From Gonapodya sp. JEL0774 (taxonomy: Eukaryota > Monoblepharomycota > Monoblepharidomycetes > Monoblepharidales > Gonapodyaceae), in assembly GCA_027604505.1 (NCBI GenBank), contig JADIIX010000014.1, forward strand, positions 129,563-193,562: DNA of 64,000 nt, written 5' to 3'. Position 1 is the stretch's first letter, and every line of letters begins with the position of its first letter. The translations under genes were made by a program, and so were the position numbers. This document shows, in pieces, positions 35,782-46,918 of the stretch. Below the pieces are notes generated by a model that saw nothing but the letters and a program-made list of their open reading frames with translations, had not been told where the DNA came from and made no database searches.

Positions 35782-37798
35782 TATGAATATTATGAAATGA
35801 GGCTGCTTTTTTTGTTGTGGTGTGTTGAGTGTTGGTTCTGAAGCAGACGTCGTTCGAAGAAGCTTGGGGGCACTTGAGACAGAGAACGGAGAGTTGGACC
35901 CATCTTCGTTGATAAATTTTCCGAGAGGACTTCAGCTTTACTGTAACTCGAACGTTTTTCTTTCTTTGGTGGCATGAAGTTTGTTGCTTCCGGCTCGTCT
36001 ATTTGCTCACCGCCGGACGTACTGTGGTGGACCTGAACTGGGAGATGAGGGGGGATTGTGCGCAGCTGTGGCCAGCCCAAGGTCGCCACCGCATGATCAT
36101 CTATCCACAGACTACATCTCGTCTACCTCGCTCCTGTCCTATCCGGTGCCAGTCTACCACAATTGGGGGGACGACCGTATCGAATTCTGGGCTTGTTCGC
36201 GAATTTCTTGCGTTCCCTCACATTCCCCTTTTCTCTGCCATCTTTGGGCGTCAACGCCAATTCTCGTGAACGATGGATGACGCTTGTACCTCGTGTGGTA
36301 CCTTTCTCCCTGGTACTTGTAGCTGTCCCTGTAGGGATCAGCATATGTGCAGTTGGTAAGCCTGCACAAGTGGTGTCTGTGGGTGGGGTATGTGCACAAC
36401 TGCACATGTGCAAGATATGGTGAGGGGCGGGTGTGACAGAACGGGTCCATGTGTGAAGGTTTAGCTGCATAGATAGTGAATATATTCTACACCTCGAACA
36501 CCATCATACGCTCCCCCCCCCTTCTATTCATCCTGTGCAGTCCTCTACAGGGGGAGGGGGTTCAGGTGTGGTATTCCCCTAGGCTTCTTTCCATCATTCT
36601 GTAATTTCTATTGCTCATTGTGTTTGTGCATGCGGTGGTGTCTACCTCTTGCTATCCCACCTCCATGTCTCTCTTTGTCTGGGCAGAACTTGGGGGTCCA
36701 GTTTGCGGGGCCTTGTATGTGTATTATGTACGGTTGTGAATCTCTGTTGGGGATATTGTGGGTGGAGGATAATGATGGGGTGGGGAGGAGGTGGTTGGGG
36801 CACTCTGTTGTGTTGAGAATGAGTGGGGTGCTGGGGGCGGCATGAGGTATCAGGTATGTTTGTACCCGCTGTTTGGTACATCACAGCATATCCCCCATAT
36901 CCCTGAGATTGTTGTGGCTGTGCACAGCTGCTCAGTAGCGCCTGTCCACCTCTGGAAATGTATCAAGGCCCTCTCTCACGTGTGGGGTTAGACACGACGT
37001 TGGGGTCAGACATGATGCATTCAAACTGTGTGCTCGAGGGATTTGACACCTGGCGCACGTAAATATGTATGCAGGGGGTGTGCTGCCCAAATTTCGTGAG
37101 AAACGGAGTCTAGAGTGAGTAGTTGTGGGTCAGTTTAGGGTTGGGGACCATGTGTGGTGTGGGTTTTGAGATGTCCCACGATCAACGTTTTGCGGGACCA
37201 GGAATGTTGAGAGAGCAAGATGGGGGCGAGTTGAATTCGCCGGTGCTCGTGGGATTCGACGGTTAGCGGGTGAAGGGTGGATGTGACGGGGTGAGCCTTC
37301 CAAACGAAGGGACGAGTGGGGAAGGGGAACCAAACGCACGAGCGAGCTCAGATTTAAGATCCTCGCTCAAGAACTCTACTGAATATGCAGTTATTCCACG
37401 GGGCGAATGCCAGGAGCAGATTGGGAGTCTGGCCGGTTACAGTGGGTATCTCGTTCGGGGCTCAGTACAACAACCACTAAGGAAGCGGCAGCTATTTTAA
37501 GCCGCATCTGGGCCGCTGCACGTTGCTCCTACTCCGTTCGCGTATCTCGACTCGGGCTTGGGGAGGGGGGGTGGGTTGTGTGTTTGCTCATCATCATGTC
37601 AGCGACTTTGAAGCCACGGCGAAGATGGAGAAGAGGCGGGGGAGGTCGAAATTTCCGGCTATGATTTAGATAGAAAGAGGGTATTTGCGATTGCGCTTTC
37701 ATTGTTGTTGGTGTATTGTAGTTGTGGAAATTATTGCAAGTCAACTTCTGTCCGCCAGCTGCAGGCTCCCACACCACAATCGAACATCAAACCTCCTG
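35782..37798. other. 2-kb stretch without a supported gene
   Basis: Between the UBXN11-like and androglobin-like genes. It is G/T-rich on the plus strand around 36300-37300, with the short palindrome TGCACATGTGCA near 36402. Frames such as 36123-36470 (minus) and 37407-37664 have low-complexity or unrecognisable products. It presumably holds the androglobin promoter in its last part. Confidence 0.45.
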
Positions 37799-40700
37799 AT
37801 GGCAGGTTCTGCTAACGGGGTCCCTCAGCGAGATGGACGGCCGTTTATTGCTTTTCCGGAATGGACCGAGCAGGACATCGCGGTACGTTTCTGCAGCCTT
37901 CTCGACGCCGAAACCTAGTTACGCACATGCAAACTGGTAACCCGCCGATCTAAATCCGTTGTTCGTCCTGCGTCTACGCTCGACATCATCAATTTCCTGC
38001 GATTTATTTGCCGGTTTGGCCCCTGGATCCGCCGCAATTTCAATGAATTGTAGGGGGAGAAGTGGGCGACAAAGCACCCCTTCGAGGATACTCATCCGGT
38101 GCTTCCAGGCACCTTACGTGGTCAAATTGATTCCTACAAGCGAATTGTGGACTTTATTCAGGATCCGCAGCTGCAGCCGTTGATTGTAGTAGCTCAACCG
38201 CAAGAAGACCTGTATGGTGGCACTGTGCCGAGACCGCCGTCGCGCGGTGCAGGTGGTTCTTTGTCCTCAACTGATGGAGGTCTACCGGAAACAGACATTG
38301 TAGTGCCTATTGGCACTCCGAATCCATCGCAACCTGCTACTCCCGCAGCACCACATCGACCCGGCTCGGCCAAGTCTCAGCCGGCTGTTCCCACTGTCAC
38401 GTCCACTGTGACTCCTGACACGCCCACTGATTCCTCGGGCACCCGTCCCAACTCAGCAGGTACTCGACCCGCCAGCTCGCCGGACGCGGAACTCTCGGTC
38501 GCATGTTCTCGTTTCTTTGTCGCGAACGGGCACCTTCTCTCTTCTCCCCTCATGCGTTCCTTTCTTTCTGCGTTCTCCTTTCTTCTCGATCAACATCGCC
38601 AACTTCGTGCTGCTGCCGTAGCTGCAGGGATCGGAATTGGTGCACCAGGGACGGCTTTGGTTTGTCCCGCGTTGGATGATCCTTCGTCAGCACCGTGGGA
38701 CCGCATATACCCGAAGGGCAAGGATGGCTTACCTTCGTACAACAGCTCTGGAAAGTATGCTGTAAAGCTTTATCACTTGGGCGCGTGGAGAAAAATTGTG
38801 GTGGATGATCGGGTTCCAGTGGACGCAAAGGGGAAGCCCCTCCTAATCAGGGCACCGACTGTAAACGAAGCATGGCCTGCGATTCTCTGCAAAGCGATGT
38901 TGAAGGTGGCTGCAGCAAGGTGGGTTGAAGGGAGAGGGCGCTGGTTGCAATGCTGCTAGTCCATTTCTTACATTTCTCTTCCTCCCACCAGCTACCGTGA
39001 ATCTGATCCCTTGACCGAGTCTTCTGATTTCCATCCTCTACACTGTCTCACTTCTCACCTGCCTGAACGCATTCGCACCTCCGTTGATCCGGCAAACCTC
39101 TGGACCCACCTGTGCTCTCTTCAACTTCGCCCTGTTTTGAGGCCATCGACGAGCGGTGCAGGCTCATTGATGAGCACGGCTGGTACCTTACCAGCCGCCA
39201 GCATGCAAGCACTTGCTGGTAAATCAACGACCAAGGTTGATACAGCGGGGGCCACCAAGGTTGCCCCCGGACCAGTGCCGGGTGCTGGTGGACCATCGTT
39301 CGTGACGGTGTGGGCCTACAAGCACACTACTTCTTCTGTACGACCAACAGAGGTCAAAGCTGGAGGAAATATTCCAACCTCCCCAACCGTAGTGGATCCA
39401 ACGCACCTTCCTTTCCCTTTCCGCGTCGTCGAAGTGCGCGAGAGTGCCCAGTCCTCTCCGTTACCGGGAATATCCGAATCTGTATCATCTGTTGCGTCAA
39501 TGAGTCCGCCTCCCCTTGGATTGCCCCCCTCTGGAAAGTCAGTGCGAGTACGGGCATATTTCGCATGCTGGTATGCGTTGGAGAGCGTACTGTTATCGCG
39601 TTCGTCGGCGAGTGCTAATTATTTCGCCGATTACTTGTCCTCTCATTGACTTATCGTAATTGAAAACCATGCAACTCCAAGCCGTGACGCTTCGGGTCGA
39701 CTTCGCTCCCCTTCATCGTTGCGTCCAAAGGTTGCAGAAGATCCCCCAGACGGTGCCCTCGACGGCTCAGAGCACTGGATTTCGTGGAGCGACTTTTGCC
39801 GAAGTTTTCGGTAAGCTTTATCATGCGCGGTTGACGTTTATCGTCGCCTGGGCTTCGATTCTCCCCCTCTACCACCTGAACGATGCGTCTGTCAACGGAA
39901 ATAGACACATCGAAGTACTTCAGAGTCCCACGAACTTCAAATTTTTGAAGCAAGTCGCCTATATTCCAGATCCAGCAAAGCCCCAAGACGCGGTTAAAAT
40001 AACTCCGGTACTCTGTGAGTTTGCAACAGATAAAATTTTGGACGCTATCATCATCAGTTTGCTTCGTGAATCCGACGTTTTGATTCCTCCCAGACATTCC
40101 AGATGATTCTCGAGAAGCTTTCATAGTTGTGTGCGTATCATCTGTTGCGAGGTCTGGCGGATCTCGAATGCGGCAGCCGTGCGCGGTGGATTTTGGCCGC
40201 TACTCTTGGCGGGAGCCTTGTAGAGAGTCCACCACTCTCAGAATTTCAACTGGTGGAACATCGTGCAGATTGTTTAGAATACCTTCTGGGTGAGTGATGA
40301 TTTTCTCAGCCATCGTGACGTATGAGGACCCGTCTAAGCTTGGATTGTGTCTCAAAGCCTTGTCGCGTACAAGCTCCATGTCGATTGTTCAACAGCATAC
40401 TGCGTGACTCTCGCCTCTAATGAGGAATTCATTGTAGACGATGAAGCACGGTACCTTCAGGACAAACTTGGACTCAAAGTCAAGGACGTGGACGAAACTC
40501 TACCTGCCACACTTGGTGGATGCTGGACTGTACTGTTCAAGTGCGATCTTGAAATGTTCCACTGGTACTAGGGCCGGCTAATCATCAGTCTTTGGGGCCA
40601 CGTTGTGAATCATCAACAGGTTCCCCTTTCGATGTCAACAAACCAGTTTCTTCGCGGCAAGTGTCCACATGGCCGAATCGCTTCAGCATGCAGCGGCACT

Positions 40701-42274
40701 TCGGGTAGTGGACAATGACACAGGTAAGGAGATGCCGGGAGCAATACAAAATGCTCATGCCAGGACGTACTTGCCGAACAAAGTGAGTCTAGAAGCGTCC
40801 GCGAGCACTCGTGTGGAATAGTAACGCAACTGCCACTATCAGAATGGGTATACCCTTCTTGCAGACTGCAAGTACCCTCCCGTCCACCCTGCTTGCAAGT
40901 GGAAGCTTCGTCTCATCGCAGAGGCAAGCGTAATACCTTTGTTTGACCGAGTTCCGAATGAATTGGCGCTTAAAGCGACAATACAGGACTTTGAAGAAGT
41001 ATTTGTGCCGAACCGACATAGTGTCTTGTTTAGGTGAATATTGAATTTCGAAAGCTTTCGCAGCGTTCTGTTCGTAATTCGCTTCGTTTGACCTTTAGGT
41101 CGATATTGAAAATCAAGGACGCGCCAGAGAACATCATCTCTGCGCAACTCATGTTTGAGCACCAGGGCCTCTCAGTACAGCTTCAGCTGTTCGATAACGA
41201 AGTGGAGATTTACAGCGCCAAAGGAAGGGGGTGCGCCATAATTTATGCAGCGACCCTGCAACGAGTAGACGAAACCCCCGCTACTGTCTCTGCGGGAGGG
41301 AAAGATGCGAAGCTGAACGCTGCAGAGGTTAAGCACGTGACCAAATCATCCGTGAGTTCTCTTGTCTTGCGTTCGATTGTGATCGCATCATGGGTTTCAT
41401 CGGTTCGCTTTCTTGATTCTCCCAGCACAAGTATATCATTCAGGGAACCGTTGAGGCGGCTGACTGGTCTAAACTATTTCCTTCCTCATCCGCTAATGCG
41501 TCGTCAGACGTTGGCCGTCCTTCATCGTCCCGAAACACCAAGATCACAAGCTCAGCGAAAAAGAAGAAGGGTTCCGAAGCAGCCCCAAACGTGAGCGCTT
41601 CGGCGGCACCAGTCACAAGCGTTGGGAGCGAGCTGACGTGGAAGCTCCGTCTGGTATCTTCAGAGGGTGCATCACTTTCCCTAGCGAAAGACACGGAACA
41701 AGAAGACAGGTACAGAGCAATCAAGGACTCATGGGAGCTGAAGACACCAGGCCGGGCTCAGAAAGCTCGCGAACTGCGAGAGCAGTACCTCAAGCAAACG
41801 GACGTTAACCTGCCAGTTTCGAACACCGGTTCTCTTGCCCGGCCAATTGGAAGCTTCAAGGATCAGAGTCCCGGAATGAAGCTGAAAGCGCCGACACAAG
41901 AGTCGTCGGAAAGCGGAGTTATTCCGCGAGTCCTCACCCCTGAAGAAAAGAGCCAACGGGAAGCAGAACGGATGGCACTATTTGCAGAATTCGAGCAGAG
42001 TAGGGACGCACTCTTGCGAGCGCGGCCAATTGACCGTGAAAGGAGAGCGTTGCTCAAGCAGCTCCAGATTCAAAAGCTGGAGGAGAAGCGACTCGAGGTC
42101 GATAAACTACGGGAAATCGATATGAAGCGAAGGGAAGAGTATCTGACGGCTCTTGCGCGAGCTGTAGAAGAGTGGAATGTGAGAAAATTGGAATTGGGCC
42201 GACTGGCTGCGGACGCGGCTTCGGCGATGGCAGATGAGGAAGAGAGAGGGAAGGCCAAGAAGAAAACTAAATAG
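37799..42274 (+). CDS. ADGB: androglobin-like calpain-family protein lacking the globin domain
   Basis: Eleven exons: 37799-37882, 38054-38919, 38992-39570, 39682-39810, 39905-40014, 40094-40289, 40358-40564, 40647-40782, 40843-41033, 41099-41351 and 41426-42274 (about 1199 aa). The N-terminus IAFPEWTEQDIAGEKW is the androglobin start. A calpain-like domain covers about 240-350 (GKYAVKLYHLGAWRKIVVDD, and HPLHCLTSHLPE at the His position). WISWSDFCRSF follows near 545, then GLVAYKLHVDCS, GGCWTVLFKCDLE, LRVVDNDTGKEMPG, GYTLLADC, CKWKLRLIAE, PNRHSVLFR and KYIIQGTVEAADWSKLFP. It ends in a charged coiled coil and a KKKTK tail. All match human androglobin in order, but the globin plus IQ segment between the KLHVDCS and CWTVLFK blocks is absent. 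The exon 3 to 4 join is the least certain. Confidence 0.82.
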
Positions 42275-42421
42275 TATGATTTGCGATTTATTTTAATTAT
42301 ATTCTCAAACTCTTGCATGAGTGATGTCATAGGGGACTTTTGCGCCGAGTATGGTGCTGCCAACCCACCTTTGTGTCCCAATCACTCCCCCACGCGTTTC
42401 GCCAGCAACCCCTCATCAACC

Positions 42422-43746
42422 ATGTCATCGACTCAAACCAAAGAGCAGACGCAACCTGCAACGATCACTAATGGTCGTCGATCGTCATCCAAGAAGCACA
42501 GGTCGTCAATTGGACAGGACTCATCGGAGTCGATTCTGAAAGGGCGGATTGGGAACCTGGTGCGATCCTACGTCTGATGCTGATCATGGTACCCATAACG
42601 ACACGACTCTGAGCACGAATTACTATGTATATTAAGACTCCGGAGCAGCAAGCGGCTCTGAATGAGTTCAAGGACAGTCTAAAGGTGGGAACGGATGTCG
42701 GACGGGACCAGGTCATCATTAGCCATGTCTGACTAAACGTTGGCGTCTAACTCGAAAGGCCGACAATCTATATGATTCTGATTTCATGGATGATCACACG
42801 TTGCTTCGATTTTTGCGGGCAAGGCGGTTTGATGTTGCGAAGACGAAGTTGATGTTCGTCCACTTTTTGAACTGGAGGAAGGAGTTCAAAGTGGAAGAGA
42901 TATACAAAACATTCGTTTACACGGAAAAAGCTGAAGTGGCGGCCTTTTATCCTCGCTACTATCACAAGCAGGTGTGTGAATGTGTGGTGGGTCTCTGTTC
43001 TGAGTCTCCCACTTACAAATCGTTGGTAGGACAAGGATGGGAGGCCCTTGTGGATTGAGCATCTTGGCCGATTGAGCACAAAGGAAGTTTTCAAAGCGAC
43101 GACAGAGGAACGATTCATGCAGAACCATGTTCTGGAGTTTGAGAAGTTCTTGAGACAACGGCTGCCGGCCTGCTCGTATAGGGCAGGCAAACATATCGAG
43201 CAATCATGTACCATATTGGACCTCAAGGGGGTATCCCTCTCGCACTTCCCGCAAGCGACAGCCATTGTAAAGAAAATCAGCGCGATTTCCCAGGACTATT
43301 ATCCGGAGACACTGGGAAAGATGTACATCGTAAACGCACCTGTGCTTTTCAGTGGATGCTGGAGTGTCATTAAGCACTTTTTGGACGAGGTGCGTTGTCC
43401 ATGACGGATTTGTTTGCTCTATGAGTTCCAGCAACACACAGATTCTCTTCAGAACACCGTCGCCAAAATACATATCTACTCCTCAAATTACAAAGAGGCG
43501 CTTCTTAGTCATATTCCCGCGGAGAACTTACCGGTAGAGCTTGGGGGGACCTGCAATTGCCAGGGGGGTTGTCGAACCTCCGATGCGGGCCCATGGAAAG
43601 AGGTTCGATATTCATCTCTGCCGTAATTGCGTAGGTTCCTGATGACTGAAATTTAAACCCTTCTCCTTTAGATCAATGAAGAAGATTGGGAAAAGGCGAA
43701 GGAGTTCCATCGGAGAGACACGGCAACGCAACTCAAGACAAATTAA
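42422..43746 (+). CDS. SEC14-like phosphatidylinositol transfer protein
   Basis: Six exons in phase: 42422-42559, 42637-42684, 42759-42971, 43030-43389, 43453-43602 and 43672-43746 (327 aa). A CRAL-TRIO N-domain (DDHTLLRFLRARRFDVAKTK) leads into the lipid-binding SEC14 domain: DKDGRPLWIEHLG, CTILDLKGVSLSHF, QDYYPETLGKMYIVNAP, FSGCWSVIKHFLDE, VAKIHIY and LPVELGGTCNC. The DLKG and YYPETLGKMYIVNAP blocks are diagnostic. SEC14 proteins bind phosphatidylinositol and phosphatidylcholine and prime lipid kinases at the Golgi and plasma membrane. The Cys-rich CNCQGGC near the C-terminus is a common variant in fungal SEC14-like proteins. The first 45 residues are Ser/Lys-rich. The gene follows the androglobin gene by 147 bp and precedes the PAK kinase by 165 bp in the same direction. 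Confidence 0.9.
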
Positions 43747-43911
43747 GATAGATCTTTTTGTTGATATAATAATGTAACATTGATGCATTGAAAAATTGCT
43801 GAGAAACGCTGAGAAACATGGTTGATTCGCCGATCAATTGAACTGGCGCAATGGGGCAGGGGTGGATTCAGCTCTTCCCGTTCGAAAGGTCCAGCATTGG
43901 GACTGATCTTA

Positions 43912-46760
43912 ATGAGTGCCACCGTTCTGAAGAGGGGATACGTTACCGTCAAGGAAGATGGAATCAGCATCAGCAGCTTTATGTGGTCCAGGCGATGGCT
44001 GATGTTGCGGGAGGAGACGCTCTCGTTCCACCGAAACGAGGTGCGCCAACTCTGCAAGATTCGAAGCACTCCGCGCAACCACGTGATTCCTTCTTCCTTG
44101 TCCTATCTCCTTTGTAGAGTACGTACCAGCCCATGTCTGTGGTGTTCTTGAAGGAGGTGGAGCTTGTGCAGCGAACGGATCACAAGGAATTCTGCTTCCA
44201 CTTGTCTGCAAAAGGGAAGAACTATTACATTTCGACGATCAGTGATACGGAATTATATGAGTGGCTGGATGCAATATACCAGGTGCGTGGCTACGTCTGC
44301 GGACCTTCTCAAAACGACTCACTCACGGCAAAACCGAATTTGGGGGTTTCCAGCGTGCTCCACTACTTGGAATATCCAATCCAACGAATTTCGTGCATAC
44401 AACCCATGTAGCTTTTGATCCGGAAAGCGGTGGATTTGTTGTGAGACTTCACCAAGTGTCATGGTTTCCAACCATTCCATGGCTCCAAATCCATCTCAAT
44501 CTCATAGGGTTTGCCCAGGCAATGGCAGTCCTTGCTGGAAACTTCCAATATATCAAAGGATGAAATGTCTCGAGATCCTGAGGCTGTTCTGAATGCTTTG
44601 GAGTTTTATACCGACCATTTGACCACAAAGCGGGGACAGTCACGAAACTCAACCGCCTCCACGGCTGCGAGCATAGCTGAAACTGCCAGCGTCACTGACT
44701 ACGATACGGAAGGAGAGAACGCAGGAACACCGGGCTCTGTGCGGCACCAAAACAGTCCCACCAATACGTCTCAGAATGTCTCCCGAAACCCGTCCGCGAA
44801 GGGTCAGCCCTCTGGTGCTAATCGTAATGAAACCTCAGTATCAAATGCTGGATCGTGGCGAGACTTGAAAGAACACCTCGCTGGGAGTGGTCGGGATCTC
44901 CTTCAATCTCTGACCGACTCCAAGTCCCGTAAGCTTTGCGGTCCGGCCCTTCCCTCCTAACGAAATGACATTTACATCCTCCAATAAACTGAAGGCTCTC
45001 GCTCCATATCTCCAACCCGCATTCCTGCACCCAACATCAGCCCTCCCCTTCCCACACTCCCTCCCCTGCCTCCTTCTGCTGCACTCGAGTGTCCAACAGA
45101 TTTTAACGAACTCGAAACTGTAGGAATCGCAACGCAGCAGCGTGCGCCGAAAGTATATACTCACATATTGCAACCTTCCCTGATCACAACAGCCTAGCAC
45201 AGGGTCAACACAAAACGTCAAACCTCCACAGGCTTCAATCGAGAACTTGTCGGGAACAACAAAAGCGGGAAAAAAACCTCCCCAAGTACCACCACGACCT
45301 GACAGACCTGATCACAGTAATAATTCTGCTGACACCCAAAACCGGCCAGCACCTTCACCACCGGTGCCCATAAAGCCTGCCAACCTGCAACAAACCTCAC
45401 CAACACAGACATTCGCGAGTGAACCCCACTTAGGAGGAAGCGCTACCACTGTCGGCGCGGTTCAACTGACAGTGACGAAGCCACCTTCTGCGAAAGCGCC
45501 ATCACCGACAGCAGTGACAGTTGTGTCCCCAGGGAAGGAAAAGGCAGAAGGCGGCAAATCAAAGAAGGAAGGGCGTAACCATGAAGCGGATGCACAAGCA
45601 ATGGAGAAGCTTCGTGAGTTCATGATTCCTCTGCGTTCACAAGAACTGTGATGGATTCATGCTCGTGTTCTACAGGATCGATTGTTTCAAAGGGAGAGCC
45701 TACTGTTCTTTACTCGAAGGTCCGAAAAGTCGGGCAAGGTGCCAGTGGCTCTGTGTATGTGGCAAAGCAGTTGACGACCAACAAGATGGTGCGTTGTTCC
45801 ACGTTAGACCGTCAACCGAGTCAATGACTCGAGCCATTTTTCGCTTGTACAACCAGGTGGCGATTAAACAGATAGACTTGAATCACCAACCACGCAAAGA
45901 ACTGCTCGTGAATGAAATTTTAGTTATGAAGGAATCTCCACATCCCAACATCATCAATTACATCGAGTCCTACTTAGTTCGAAACAGCGAGCTTTGGGTC
46001 ATCTTGGAGTATATGGAGGGTGGTGCTCTGACGGACATTATCGACAACAACTCTCTCACAGAACCACAGATCTCAACGGTGGTGGGCGAAACACTCAAAG
46101 GGTTGTCTTTCTTGCACCAAAAGAGTATCATTCACCGGGATATCAAGTCCGATAATATCCTTCTTGATACCGAGGGGAGGGTGAAGATCAGTAGGTGTCT
46201 CCCCGAGGCTTTGTTGGCGATGTACACGGTCACCTCACCGCCTCTTCGGCTACCCACGACTCTTCGTCGGCAGCTGACTTTGGTTTCTCCGCACGGCTCT
46301 CCGTTGACAAAGTCAAACGGTCAACAATGGTTGGTACACCCTATTGGATGAGTCCCGAGATCGTCAAGCAAAAGCCGTACGATGCCAAAGTTGATATTTG
46401 GTCCTTGGGGATCATGGCCATCGAGATGCTGGAAGGCGAGCCGCCGTATCTTGAGGAAGAACCACTCAAAGCCCTATACTTAATTGCCACGAACGGCACC
46501 CCCACTCTTAAAGTGAGTAAGTCACTTTTAGAGCTCTGGTTTTGAAGTGACAGATAAAACGTCGTGCCAAATATCCCGGACAGCACCCCGAACGACATTC
46601 CCCACAGTGTCGAGACTTTCTCGCAAAGTGTCTTGCTGTGGATCCCAAAAACCGCCTGAGCTCTGAGCAGCTTCTGCGGCATCCTTTTGTAACCAACAGC
46701 GCAGGACCCCCGGGGTGTTTGGTTGCCCCGGTTAGGAAGGCTCTGCTTCACAAACGATGA
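43912..46760 (+). CDS. CLA4: p21-activated kinase, CLA4-type (PH-CRIB-kinase)
   Basis: Ten exons: 43912-44040, 44118-44282, 44354-44440, 44508-44928, 44995-45152, 45232-45613, 45676-45788, 45857-46190, 46274-46512 and 46554-46760 (about 744 aa). An N-terminal PH domain ([48 protein letters not shown]) is followed by a CRIB motif ([17 protein letters not shown]) and [20 protein letters not shown] disordered Ser/Thr/Pro linker follows, including [11 protein letters not shown]. The kinase domain has [52 protein letters not shown] and [21 protein letters not shown] plus CRIB plus STE20-type kinase is the CLA4 layout; such kinases act downstream of Cdc42/Rac in polarity and cytokinesis. The end of exon 5 has two in-phase donor choices (45119 or 45152). 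Confidence 0.9.
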
Positions 46761-46918
46761 AAACATGACAGATTCTAGGGTCCGGGGGCTGAGTACAAGG
46801 GGGTGTGGATTGGGGGGTGTTTAGCATTTAGTTTTCAATTATGTTGTGTCGACAGTGGGACAGTGGAGAAACATGCATAATGGAGCTTTTAATTGTTTGT
46901 CTAGCATAAAACATCATT

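Noticed and set aside
38600-39600. Classical active calpain protease
   Set aside because: No GDCW-type catalytic Cys block is visible; the order and sequence fit the androglobin branch, whose calpain-like domain is divergent.
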